64,000 nt of DNA from Buddleja alternifolia (taxonomy: Eukaryota; Streptophyta; Magnoliopsida; Lamiales; Scrophulariaceae). The stretch's first letter is position 1; every line of letters begins with the position of its first letter. A program made the translations under genes and the position numbers. The DNA is taken from assembly GCA_019426215.1 (NCBI GenBank), contig CM033408.1:32067409-32131408 (forward strand). The letters are read 5' to 3'. This document shows positions 1 through 10,322 of this stretch, piece after piece. The notes beneath the pieces were generated by a model that saw only the letters and a list, made by a program, of their open reading frames with translations, was not told the origin of the DNA and ran no database searches.

Positions 1-309
1 TAAAAGTCATCAGTACTGAATTTCGCTGATGAATTTTATGGCTTAAAATTGATGAGTACTGAGTGTGTAATGTATACATATATGTATATCGCTCTTTGTT
101 CATTTGAAATGATCGAAGCTTTTTTCATAAGAAAGGAGAGTAACAACATGTTTTCTTTCTTTCCCATAAAGCATTTGGAAAATCAGCACAAATTTGTTCT
201 TCTTGAAAATTCTTAGGCTAGACGTGTTTTCAATTCATTTTCAACTGTTCTTTTTAAAAATGTATGGGAGAATGAGTTTTTTTAATTTTTGTGTGAGAAA
301 AAAAAAATT

Positions 310-618
310 AGGTTTGTTTGGTAATGTTTTTTAAAATTGATGAAATTGATGATTGATGATGTATGAAATAATTGAAAAATAATGATTAGATGATAGAAAG
401 GTTAAAGAAATAAGATATAAAAAAGTGATAAAAAGAAAGTGAGAGAAAAGTGATGTGAAATATAATTTTAAAAAAATGATGATTGAAATTTATTGGGAAT
501 GTAAATGTGAAAATGAGAATGAGTATACTTTTAGTTAAAAATTGTATAAAGTGTTTATTTTTATTTTCAAATAAATATAAAATTGAAAAGAGTGAAATGA
601 AAACACAAACAAACATAG
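310..618. mobile_element. Tourist-like MITE candidate
   Basis: An AT-rich block begins GGTTTGTTTGGTAATGTTTT and ends with the inverse of GGCTATGTTTGTTTGTG, so its ends are imperfect inverted repeats, flanked by TTA and TTG. It sits inside the leader intron region of the short bZIP gene: sequence at 30-60 and from 855 onward matches one continuous intron stretch of the bZIP gene near 11.1 kb. This supports an insertion between the two. Family assignment is inference. Confidence 0.35.
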
Positions 619-966
619 CCTTGATTTTCCGTTGAACAAAAGGTGCAGATCAGATTCGTTTTTCTATTTTCTCCCCTAAACCCTAAATTATTAAAATAAT
701 TTCAGAAAGTAATTTGCAGAAACTAAATAGAACAATGCCTTGCTGAAAATTTGTGATTTTATTAGATTTAAAGATATAGCTACGAATTTGATACAGAGAT
801 ATTAATTATCAAAAAAATCATGTTCTTCTTCTAAATAATATATATTAATGTTGTGCATTTGCAAGGAAATTCAAGATTGAGATAATTAACATTGAGAAAT
901 TAATTGGATATACAATTGCAGAGAAAATTCTATAATTTTGCCAAGCGTAATTAAATATCTACGGAA

Positions 967-1482
967 ATGGATAATACGGAGTTTGTTTTCCCTAGTGAAG
1001 AAATCTTTTCGTGCGACGCACCAATTCCAAGCAGTTGGTCGTTTGAAATAAACAAACAGTTTTTTCTTCAAACGCAAACCTGCAGTGACGACAGTACTTC
1101 AGAATATTCCATAGCAAAGAAAGGGCAAGTTAATCGTCCTTTCGGTAACCGTGAAGCCGTACGCAAGTATAGGGAAAAGAAGAAGGCTAAAATTGCTTCA
1201 TTGGAAGATGAAGTTGTTGGATTAAGGGCTTTGAATGAGCAGCTAATGAAGAAAGTTGAGCGTCAAGCTTTATTGGAAGTTGAGATTGCTAGACTTAAGT
1301 GTTTGCTTGTTGATATTAGAGGAAGGATTGAAGGTGAAATTGGATCTTTCCCTTATCATCAGAACAAAATGGATAATATTTCCAACATTAATATTCCATG
1401 GAATGATGGATTAGAAATAATTACCACAGCATTAAATGGTGATATTTGTGGATTTGACACTGGAAATGCTTACAGCGGCTAG
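967..1482 (+). CDS. short group F bZIP transcription factor lacking the zinc-sensor motif
   Basis: Intact 171-residue single-exon frame. The basic region (from Asn61, with the invariant N-x7-R pair Asn61/Arg69, then KYREKKKAK) is followed by a leucine zipper to about residue 115 and the conserved GRIEGEIGSFPY segment. It is nearly identical in these parts to the bZIP encoded at 11257-12093, and both match the bZIP19/bZIP23 zinc-deficiency regulators. The Cys/His-rich segment that binds zinc in that family is absent: the sequence passes from the QTC motif (Cys39) straight to the lysines before the basic region. The C-terminal tail is also shorter. Upstream sequence (855-966) matches the leader of the other gene, so this is a local duplicate rather than an ancient bZIP24 orthologue. 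It may bind the same DNA element without zinc control, or may be a decaying copy; expression is unknown. Confidence 0.8.
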   Translation: MDNTEFVFPSEEIFSCDAPIPSSWSFEINKQFFLQTQTCSDDSTSEYSIAKKGQVNRPFGNREAVRKYREKKKAKIASLEDEVVGLRALNEQLMKKVERQALLEVEIARLKCLLVDIRGRIEGEIGSFPYHQNKMDNISNINIPWNDGLEIITTALNGDICGFDTGNAYSG

Positions 1483-2750
1483 CTGTAAGGGGAACTAGTT
1501 TATGGGATACCGGAATGAATGTACACATAATGACGACATTTATGTGCTCATTGTTGTTGTTGTTGTTTATTTTATTTTATATTTATTGGAAAAATTACAC
1601 AAGATTCCCTCATTTATTATGTAATTACCAAAAAACTCTTTCACTTATTGAAAATTAAATAAAGTCTCGTTCTTGTTAATACATTCTTATAATTACATCT
1701 CATGTGTAAAAAGTTTATAATTTTAACTTCTGTAAATCTTAAAATTTTGTAAACCTTATAAATATACCAATTGAGTGAATGTGATGGTAATTACTTAATG
1801 AGTAATTAAGGGGGTCTTTGTTTAATTTCCCCTTTTTGTTCTTTGGGAAATTGTTTTGGATGGTTTTTGTTTTAGGAGAAAATATTGTAAACATAATTTT
1901 TAGCTAGTTAAACATATTGATTAAAGGCAAAGCGTATCCATTTTGTAATTTATGTCATTAATTCTGAGTTAATATATATAATAATTTTGACCACCATTTT
2001 GAAATATTATTACATAAGTATCTTTTGGTTGTGCCTTGGAGTGTATTATAAAATTCCAAATTTCAGAGAAAAAAGTAAGAGAAATGCTAACTAAATCCTT
2101 TTCAAGGAAAATTGAGATTCTTTTTTATAGAATATATCTACTGTATCTTTCTTTGGAATATATTTTAGAATGTGTCAAATAAATGTGTTTTCGATGAAAA
2201 AAATTTATGAAAAATGAAATTTTAACATTGAATATATATGTCATCTAATTAAAGACATGTGCCTCTCTGATTTTATTTTTAGCTAGCTATCTCTCAAGTT
2301 ATTAAAAATATAATATGCGTATTGAAAAAATGTGCAATGATCAAGATTAATATGATATGGTTTTTTTTTTTTTTTTGCAAAATGTATTCGATTGTGGGCC
2401 TTTATGTCGAAAAATTCTCAAAAAGGTCTCGGACAAACTCAAAATGTGGGCAATATAAATTTCATATGGTAGTTTTCAGGTTGAGAATCTGGAAATACAT
2501 CGTAGAGCCTCCACCATTGTCCGAAAACATTTTGCTAGTTGAAGATTTTCCTTTCAGCGAATAGTGAGAAAATGAGATTTTTTGAAGTGCTTTTGTGAAT
2601 AGGAGGACAGAGAACTCTTTTTCAAAGGAAAAATGAGTTAATTTCAGTGAAAAATCTCTGAAACATATTTTTTAAATCCACAAACAACACACTTTTATGC
2701 GAAAAATTATCCTGGAACAAATTTTTTGTGAGATTTCCCACATTCATGCA
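1483..2750. other. intergenic, AT-rich
   Basis: Presumed 3' flank of the short bZIP gene and AT-rich spacer. No convincing coding region or named element was recognised. Confidence 0.5.
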
Positions 2751-2754
2751 CAAC

Positions 2755-3110
2755 CTTGGGCTTTTTTTGTTTACGTTTTTGAGTAAATGTTTCGAAATAT
2801 TTTTGGAGAATGTGTAATATATATGTTTATTCTTATAAAAATGATGGCATATGTATTTGTTTGTTTATGTTTTTAGAAAATGGTTGGAAATAGGAAAATA
2901 CATCAAATAAAAACTGATTGGTTAATGTATGATGTGAAAAATGGTTGATTTAATTAGTAATTTTGGTAATGAATTTGTGATTAGAAAAAAAAATAGCTAA
3001 TTATTGATAAGAAATAGTGTGGAAATGATGGATGTATAAATTGAAACGTAGTTATACATGAGAACGAGAAAGTAAAGTTGAAAAAGAGTGTTTCTTATTG
3101 AATTTGATTT
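2755..3110. repeat. dispersed repeat (copy 1), also at 6893-7110
   Basis: Shares with 6893-7110 the succession TTGTTTRYGTTTTTRRGTAA, a long-A/T block, then TTTRTTTTTAGAAA and AAATAAAAMTGATT-like segments. The similarity is clear but degenerate and no termini can be fixed. Confidence 0.35.
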
Positions 3111-3262
3111 ACTAGTCGTGACTTTCAGAAAATGGTAATCCAAAAACCATAAATATATATATATATATTAGAAAACGTAAAAAAAACCAGCCCTTTGCTT
3201 CTGTTCTGTGTTTGAATTCAATCTTGTTTCACATACGTTGTTAGCAGGTCTCATGGTGCAAT

Positions 3263-4202
3263 CATGGTCTTAAATTTCCTTCGAAATTTTGAAATTTCGA
3301 TCAAAATTTTGGATTTTCGATGGTCTCGAAGCGAAATCTCACCTTCGATCCAATTTTGTAAAATATTTACCGAAATGTTTGAAATTTCTCGAAACTATTA
3401 TTGAAACCCGAAATTTTTCAAAACTTAAAAGAAAATAAAATTACTTTGTTAAATAAATATCTTCCAAAATTTCCAAAATTTGCCGAAGTAGTCCGAAATT
3501 TAAAAATAACATTAAACTATTTATTTTTATATAAGATTCAAAATGAGTCTACATTCTTGTGGTTGTCTTGTGGTAGTTCTTGCAAATAAGTCACATCAAC
3601 CCTACTCATATTCTTTGCCACAAGTTTATGTTAATACTCCTGCCGAGTATGTTGTGCTCGTTGTAGTTCAACAGAATACAACATTAGAAGGATATTATCA
3701 CCATTATATGCAGTACCACCAACATTCAATGTCACAGGCTTAGGCTGAATACTGTCAATATTTAACTAATAATTTGTACATTCATAAAAGTGGAGGAAGA
3801 AGAGGTCACTAATAACGATTTCGATCCTCCAAGAAATTCAATGTGGTTTTAAATAATGATTTATATTAAAATTGTGATACTTTGTTTTAATGAAGTTTTT
3901 AGGAGATTTGGTTATTGCTTTATTTTCAAATCATAATTATTCTATATTTTTTGCCACAGATTTTAGTCATACTACTTAATAAATTCACTATACATATATT
4001 ATATATAAATATTATTTATGTAAAAGATGCATAATTATGATAATTAAAGTTATCTAAATTTTTATTGAAAATTTTCAAATATTTCTATAACTTTCCATGA
4101 TTTCTCTAAAATCGAAATTTTGGATATCTCCGAAATTTTCATCAAAATTTCCCTAAATTTACTTCTTCGAAATCTTCACCGAAACCGAAATTTAATACCT
4201 TG
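3263..4202 (+). mobile_element. hAT-type DNA transposon remnant
   Basis: The element starts CATGGTCTTAAATTTC and ends with the inverse of CAAGGTATTAAATTTC, giving 16-bp terminal inverted repeats with two mismatches. It is flanked by GGTGCAAT (3255-3262) and GGTGCAAC (4203-4210), an 8-bp target duplication typical of hAT. Subterminal regions are packed with CGAAATTT motifs. The middle (about 3540-3842) keeps a decayed reading frame ending in an acidic run followed by DFDPPRNSMWF and a stop, resembling the C-terminus of plant hAT-related proteins. The shorter copy at 35537-36194 lacks this middle part. Confidence 0.65.
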
Positions 4203-4253
4203 GGTGCAACAACCCGCTCAAGAATCATTATTCGGAGCAGTCACATAGAGAGT

Positions 4254-4681
4254 CACTATAAAAAAGTAATACATTAATGACAAAATGACAAGTAACAATG
4301 TAAAAGTGGTTGTTAATTGTAAATTTTTAGTGACAAGATTTTTTGTTTTGTCATAAGAATGAGTTTTACACGTTTAATAGTGATAAGATTTGTATAAAGG
4401 TTGCCACTCTTGATACTTAATGACAAGAAATTTGTTATCAATATTGACGTTTAATGACACACCTTTCGTGATAACTTAGTGACAAGAATTATAATTGTCA
4501 CTCTTTTCGTGTTGTTACTCTACATGTGTCACTAGTTGTCAATAGTGACAACTTTAAAAAAACTCTTGTCACTAAAAATTTCTTGTGTGACAACGCAAAA
4601 ATTATTGTCACTTATTATATATATCTAGTGATAATTTTAACATTGTCACTTTCAATTTTATCACTAATATGTTTGTTAGTG
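4254..4681. mobile_element. non-autonomous CACTA element
   Basis: Starts CACTATAAAAAAG, ends TTTGTTAGTG, and is flanked by the 3-bp duplication AGT (4251-4253 and 4682-4684). The interior carries many copies of GTGACAA and TTGTCAC in both orientations, the kind of subterminal repeat a CACTA transposase binds. It is 428 bp with no coding capacity. Boundaries are precise by these criteria. Confidence 0.75.
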
Positions 4682-4959
4682 AGTAGATAGATACACTATT
4701 CTTCGGCCTCGAACGTATTGTGTTGACTAAAAAAGTGTAGGTTGAAAAATTAATCAAACTTCAAATTGTTAAAGATAGTTTAAACTTGATTTATTTGTCA
4801 AGGAATAAAAATTTAAACACATTTTAATATTTGAAAATTGACTCCAGCGAGAGTTGGTTATTTTAAAATAATTAAATGTGTTTAATAATATCAAAAAAAA
4901 CATTAGAGATCGACTCAATTAAAACTCATAAGAGAACTCAATTCCATTGGATATTAAAT

Positions 4960-5545
4960 AAAGAAGCAACATAAATAAATTGTTGATGCATATAATGATG
5001 AGTACGTAGTACAATTTTGTGCAGTACAATACACTTGATCTCTAAACCCTAAATTGATATTTTGTGCAGTACAAATACTACACTTGATCTCTAAACCCTA
5101 AATTGAAATGGATCTGAGTCCCACTAAATGTTGCATTAATATATATTTATAACAATTCATTATATATATTTAATATGCTTTGATGTCGAATTATGATTGC
5201 TTAGCCTTGTACTACGTAAATTTTTTAAAAACGTAATGGGTATTTCTTGAAAATGACAAACAAAGATGAGGAAGATGGGGGCAGATTGGCTGAATATTCT
5301 AAATATTAAAAACAGAGAGAATCCTTAGGACCACACATTATCCTTTTCCATCAATAAACTATACATATATATATATATATATATATTATATTCATAAGGC
5401 TAAAAAAGTAAATAAATAACTCTATACTTAATTTGAGATCGTCGAAAAAGTTTGTTTACGTTCAATTCGTCAATACAAACTAAGTTTAAATGGATTTTCT
5501 TCTTTTGATAAGTTGCGGAGTTTGTTCGACTCGACTCCTGAGAGG
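4960..5545. repeat. local segmental duplication, copy 1
   Basis: Aligns over most of its length with 8170-8710: same order of GAGTCCCACTA-like, ATGTTGCATTAATA, GTAATRGGTATTTCTTGAAAA, GAGGAAGATGG and an (AT)n tract followed by AAGATCG-type sequence. It contains a 55-bp internal tandem duplication (about 5020-5105), each unit ending TCTCTAAACCCTAAATTG. Noncoding. Confidence 0.6.
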
Positions 5546-6332
5546 CCATTTGACCCAACTTTTGAAAAGTTAAAAATTGTGATTGGACTCTTAATTGCAA
5601 TTCATGGTGTGTTTGGCCCCCTTATCTATAATCTCGTTGGGACATTTTTGCATTACAAAATCACGTTTTTGGAAAAATTGAAAATCTTAACTTTTGTCAT
5701 AATCAATTATGTAAGAATCAATTATACCATAACCAATTATCCAAAAGTTGGGCCAACTCACCCTCAAACTCTAGTCAATTAGTGAACTAAAAATAATACA
5801 ACGTATTGTTAAAAAAAGTATATTACTTGAGCTCAACTTGCATTCAATTCGATTAAAACTCAATAAAATACGGATGAATTAACAATCAAATCAAACTCAA
5901 TCACAAAATTTAAAATTCGAAATAATTTGCCTGGATTCATTAGTCTACAAACGGGATTTTGGCATTTGCCATACCATAAACTATAGACAGTTGACATTCA
6001 CATGGAATACATTTTTTTAAGAATAATATATATACACGCACCTATTATATATCAACATATTTTTTCTTTTAAATAGATATAGTAATGTATGCAATAAAAT
6101 AAAAATAAAACAATAATTTATGACTATTTCATATATAAATAAAAATGTTATAACTCAATCAAAGTTCAAAGCTCAAAGAATAGCACAACATAATAGTTTT
6201 TGTTTCTTCCTTGAGGCTGCTTCGTAATTGAAAAATAAGAGAAACCTAAAATATCATCATAAATCTTCATTTATTATGTGAAAATATACTAAATATGTTA
6301 TGAAAAAAACAGAAAAAGTATTATTTTTTTAC
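5546..6332. other. intergenic, no feature recognised
   Basis: AT-rich spacer with fragments of dispersed repeats. Short open frames here look random in composition. Confidence 0.4.
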
Positions 6333-6454
6333 GGTAAATGATATTAGCACTTCAAATGTGTTATTGGCACTCCACTATATAATACAAACTTCTTGACAAA
6401 AATAGTGAAAAGTGGAGCTCCAACAGTAATTTTTGGAGCTCCAATATCATCTCC
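6333..6454. mobile_element. small foldback MITE
   Basis: The left arm (GGTAAATGATATTAGCACT...) and the inverse of the right arm (GGAGATGATATTGGAGCT...) pair over about 45 bases; the right half carries GGAGCTCC palindromes. Too short to code. Confidence 0.45.
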
Positions 6455-6892
6455 TTTTTTTTCTTATTGAAGATTGCCATAAAAATAAAAAAAACGGTTT
6501 AACAAATCAGATTAATACAATCAAAATGATAACATACTTTTTCATGAAATTTAGCATCAAGTGACTCAGGAGAGAGTTAAAATTAACATATTTAAGTACT
6601 ATTTTTAAATCATAAAAAGATTCACGATTAAATTGGGTGTGATTTATTTTATTAATTTAAAGTTAAGGAATTTTAGAGTTATATTTCAAGAAATTTTTAA
6701 TTTAAGATGCTTTATTATTTCTTTAAATTACTATGTTGTTTAGTGGTATTTTTTCAATCTCCAACAAATTATTTCTTCCAACAAGCCCAAATGTAAAAGG
6801 CTTTTTAGTCTTTCGTTACCATACATGAAGGTGTGTGGTTGCCAAATGTTTATAATTCAACGGGTTTTGATATAGTCTTCCATTTACAACAT

Positions 6893-7110
6893 GTAGACTT
6901 TGTTTGTTCAGGTTTTTAGGTAAATTTTCAGAATTTTTTTTGAGAAATGTGTATATATCATGGTTATTTATTCGAAAATAATGTGATATGATGTTGATTT
7001 TTTTTGTTTATATTTTTAGAAATGGATAGGATCGAAGTAGTAAAACATTTCAAATTAAATCTGATTTACTGATGTATGATGAGTAAAATAATTAAGTCAG
7101 TTATTTTGCG
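6893..7110. repeat. dispersed repeat (copy 2), also at 2755-3110
   Basis: Second degenerate copy of the repeat described at 2755-3110; includes TTTTTTGTTTATATTTTTAG followed by an adenine-rich stretch. Confidence 0.35.
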
Positions 7111-7134
7111 AAACACGGAAACTATCGAGTTTGA

Positions 7135-7312
7135 TCAGTTAACTAAAGGATAATTAAATATATTTGAAAAACTACATTATTCAAACTCGACTCGATAAAA
7201 ACTCATTTGAACTTATATCAATTAACTATCAAATCAAATTCCAATTAAATTTTTTCAAGTTCGATAGAAACCCAAACATATTTGATCTCGACCCATTCAT
7301 TTACACCCCTGC
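7135..7312 (-). repeat. R1 dispersed repeat, partial
   Basis: Read on the minus strand it begins GGGGTGTAAATGAATGGGTCGAG, the start motif of a dispersed family (R1) seen at least six times here, followed by TCGAA-type segments. Truncated and degenerate. Confidence 0.45.
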
Positions 7313-7537
7313 AGCTCTGCTATTAATACGGGCTTCAGTTTAGTAAACTATGGGCCGATTCGTGGTAGTAAGATCACCTTGTTTCATAATCGGCCCAGAG
7401 TATGTACTATATTGGTCTATTGGGCCTAGTTAGAGGCGTTATTTGGGCTAGTCAAATTGAGACTATTCTTGGGCCTTAAACTTATTGTGTTAACTAAAAC
7501 GGTATCTTTGAAAACAAACCAAGTTACTCGATATTCA

Positions 7538-7746
7538 CCGAGACATGTTGGTCTAGTGGTATTTACCTCCCGTTTTATGTGAGAAATCCTGAGTTCGAAT
7601 CCAAACTGCCACAAATTGTGGCTCTCACCTCTTTTATGGACCTAGATAGTATTTTTATGACTCAAAATTATAATTATCAATCCGAGTTTGTCGGGCTAGA
7701 TATATGTAGGGTATCCCCCTTCCTCTTGAATTAAAAAAAAATAGAA
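7538..7746 (+). mobile_element. tRNA-derived SINE, family A, with LINE-like 3' tail
   Basis: The head resembles a tRNA: box A-like TGGTCTAGTGG and box B-like GAGTTCGAATCC, the two internal RNA polymerase III promoter elements. The 3' part reads TTTGTCGGGCTAG then TAGGGTATCCCCC and ends in a run of A. It is flanked by a perfect 14-bp duplication, TTACTCGATATTCA, at 7524-7537 and 7747-7760, so boundaries are firm and the insertion is fairly recent. The TAGGGTATCCCC tail is shared with the LINE fragments at 9099-9478 and 21431-21949, suggesting that LINE as its mobilising partner. Confidence 0.8.
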
Positions 7747-7984
7747 TTACTCGATATTCAATTCGAGATTGATTATCAAAAGTTTGTTTCAATTCGATTA
7801 ATTTAATATGACAAATATGCTTGAAAATATTTTTCTGTTCTATAAGGTTTGGAACTCGGGCCTAACTCGACTCAATTATTTTAAGAGTAATAAATTATGT
7901 CTAAAAATATCAAGTTATTCGAGTTTAGTCCATGTACAATTTGATTAAAATTCATTCAAAATCGGTTCGATTAAGCAAAGACCT

Positions 7985-8110
7985 AAGAAAAAAAAACTCC
8001 AAATTAAAATAGATTTGAGTCCCACTGCACGTTGCATTAATATATTTTCATCATAATATTATATGAAATGTATATTTTATATGCTTTGCTGTAGAATTAT
8101 GATTGTTTAA
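7985..8110. repeat. local segmental duplication, partial copy
   Basis: Matches part of the block at 4960-5545: GATTTGAGTCCCACTGC, GTTGCATTAATATAT and TATGCTTTGCTGTAGAATTA. Noncoding. Confidence 0.5.
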
Positions 8111-8169
8111 GTTTAGTTTTGTACGTACTACGTTAATTTTTTTAACAATTAAAACTATAATTAATTAAA

Positions 8170-8710
8170 TTAACATTTAAGTCAACATAAATATATTGTC
8201 AAGGGACATACTATTTTGGGGGTGTTTCTTTTTAAAAAAAAAAAAAAGTTGCACATAATGATGAGCACTAAAGTTGGTCTTTAAAGCTCTAAACTAAAAT
8301 AGATCTAAGTCCACTATATGTTGCATTAATAAATTTCTATACTGATTTTATTCAAATGTATATTTAACATGCTGTGCTGTAGAATTACGATTGTTTAGTT
8401 TTGTAATCGTTATTTGTTTAATAACGTAATAGGTATTTCTTGAAAAATGACAAACATATATGGATGAGGAAGATGGAGGCAGATTGGCAGAATATTTTAA
8501 TTTGAAAAGGCAAATTGAATCCCGAGGTCCCACACATTATTCTATCAATCAATAATATATATATATATATATATATATAGGAGTATTTATACAATAGTTC
8601 ATTTAAGATCGATAAAAAAAAATTTGTTACGAACTCAATTCGCCAATACAAGAAAATTAAGCTAATGATGTTTTCTTTTTTTGGTAAGTTTTGTCACTCA
8701 ATTCAAACTC
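8170..8710. repeat. local segmental duplication, copy 2
   Basis: Second full copy of the block at 4960-5545, including GTATTTCTTGAAAAATGACA and an (AT)n tract near 8557-8578. Several indels separate the copies. No coding potential. Confidence 0.6.
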
Positions 8711-8722
8711 TAACCGATAGAT

Positions 8723-8913
8723 CAGGGATAGAGCCAAAATTTTATATTGTAGGGGAAGGGGAGCGAATACGAAAAAATAGTATATAAGCTTCAGTTTTTT
8801 AGGTTTTTGGTAGCAAAATTTCAAAATAAAAATAAAAGTTATAGGCTAAAAAAATAATATTTTGAAATTGAGGGGGTGCGGCTACCACCACCCGCCCCTT
8901 GGCTCCACCTCTA
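8723..8913. mobile_element. hAT-like MITE, degenerate
   Basis: Starts CAGGGATAGAGCCAAAATT and ends with the inverse of AGAGGTGGAGCCAAGG, near-matching termini of the same kind as the MITE at 24840-25167. The target-site duplication is not clear. Confidence 0.45.
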
Positions 8914-9098
8914 CCAATAGGTTAATGTAATCAATTGTGTGGTAAAAAAGAATAATTTTTTTCAAATTTAACTCATATTTGGCTCAATTAAAATTTATTG
9001 GAGTTGTAATTGATTAACAATCAAATGAATTACAATCATAATTTTTAAGGTTTAATAATAGCCCATAAAGCCTAGATTGGTGAAATTAAAGCCCAAAG

Positions 9099-9478
9099 AT
9101 GCTAGATATCTTGAGTAGATACCAGGCTATTGTGGTCGAAGCAGATAGTTGGGAGGCTCGTCAAGAGATCATGGAAGCCACGTGGAGTCATAGATATATT
9201 GAGCTCATTCTCAAAATTTGTGAGCTGTTGGCTCGCCCATGGCAGGCGTGTATTAATCACATATTTAGAGAAGCAAATCGTCCGGCGGACTATTTAGCCA
9301 AGGCAGGCATGCATCGAGAACTCCAAGCGGTCACTCACCCGACTGAAGAGATCATGGTTTTGCTAGAATTAGATAAGAAAGGCTCCTCTTGGCCCCGTAA
9401 TATGACTATGCACCCGGGTCTGTCGGGCTAGTCGCTAGGGTATCCCCTACCCCTCATGAGTAAAATAAAAATAAAAAA
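9099..9478 (+). mobile_element. 5'-truncated LINE tail: RNase H-like domain plus 3' UTR
   Basis: The frame at 9099-9431 encodes 110 residues of the C-terminal RNase H-like (RVT_3) domain of a plant non-LTR element: VVEADSWEA followed by INHIFREANRPADYLAKAG, the usual HxxREANxxAD end of the domain. After the stop come GGGTATCCCCTACCCCTCAT and an A-rich tail. The catalytic N-terminal half of the domain and all reverse transcriptase are missing, so the copy is dead. It is the same family as 21431-21949. Confidence 0.7.
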
Positions 9479-10052
9479 ATGTGTAATTTTTTTTACTTTT
9501 ATAGTAATTGTTAGCTAGTTCTAATAGTTGTCAATTGATTGCAAACCTTTTTTTATCAAAACTTGTTAAATTTAATATTCAAAATAACCATCCTATAATC
9601 GATTCACTCAAAAAGGAATTCATAAATAATTTAAACAAATTAGAAATATTTTATTACCAACTTATATATAACTCTTTTTTTAAAAAAAAAAAAAACTTAT
9701 ATATAACTCTACTCATGTACCACTTGCCACTTGGTACATAAAAGTATATTGAAATAATTTATTTTTTTATGCTTGAAATAAATTATTGAAAAATAACAAA
9801 ATTAAAAAGGCAATAATGATTAAAGATCAATAATCATACTCTATGATATACGGACACTCCCAAAAATCATCTCATATAATATTTAATACGCAATGTGTCT
9901 ATATTCATCTATTGAGAGAGAGAAAAAATACACATAATATTCATATTTTAGCCGTATTTGTGTACTAAATTTTTTAAAAATTCACGTATCTGTATCCATG
10001 TCGTGTCACTTGTTCGTAGATCATACTCCAATTATTCCTCTTCATTTATACG

Positions 10053-10060
10053 TATAAATA
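10053..10060 (+). promoter_or_regulatory. TATA box of the full-length bZIP gene (candidate)
   Basis: TATAAATA lies about 45 bases upstream of a pyrimidine-rich leader that leads into the bZIP 5' UTR. Assignment is from position and motif only. Confidence 0.45.
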
Positions 10061-10106
10061 CAGAGGGTCAAGATTCCATTTCTGTTTAGCTCTTCAATCT
10101 GGATCA

Positions 10107-10145
10107 ATGGCCCCTATGCCTCGCTCCATTTCTTTCCTCCATTGA
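10107..10145 (+). promoter_or_regulatory. upstream ORF in bZIP leader (candidate)
   Basis: A 12-codon frame (starting MAPMPRS) with two in-frame ATGs lies in the predicted first leader exon, just before a donor near 10267 (TTTCAAG/GTTCG). If the transcript starts at the TATA box above, it would be translated first. Conservation is untested. Confidence 0.3.
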
Positions 10146-10322
10146 TTTTTCGCCATTTTTCTTCTTTACGTGAAGCTCTTATCAGCTTGATTTAGGTCTT
10201 TTCTCCATTACAATCACCCCCAAAATTCTGCAATCCGCTTCGGTGCCTCTCGATTTTGCGTTTCAAGGTTCGATTTTCGAAACTTAATTGCTCAATTGAA
10301 GTAATTAATTAACCGTATATCT

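Noticed and set aside
3543..3743. Independent 66-residue gene inside the hAT element
   Set aside because: It lies within a bounded transposon and looks like part of its decayed coding region.
4254..4681. CRISPR-like array from recurrent GTGACAA motifs
   Set aside because: Motifs are short, in both orientations and irregularly spaced, and termini fit a CACTA transposon in plant DNA.
5040..5105. Interstitial telomere repeat suggested by CTAAACCCTAAAT
   Set aside because: Only two single units occur, as part of a 55-bp duplication, not a tandem telomere array.
7540..7625. tRNA gene suggested by box A and box B motifs
   Set aside because: No cloverleaf can be closed and the unit has a poly(A) tail and target duplications, so it is a SINE. 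The same applies to 22808-22995, 24370-24561 and 32649-32872.
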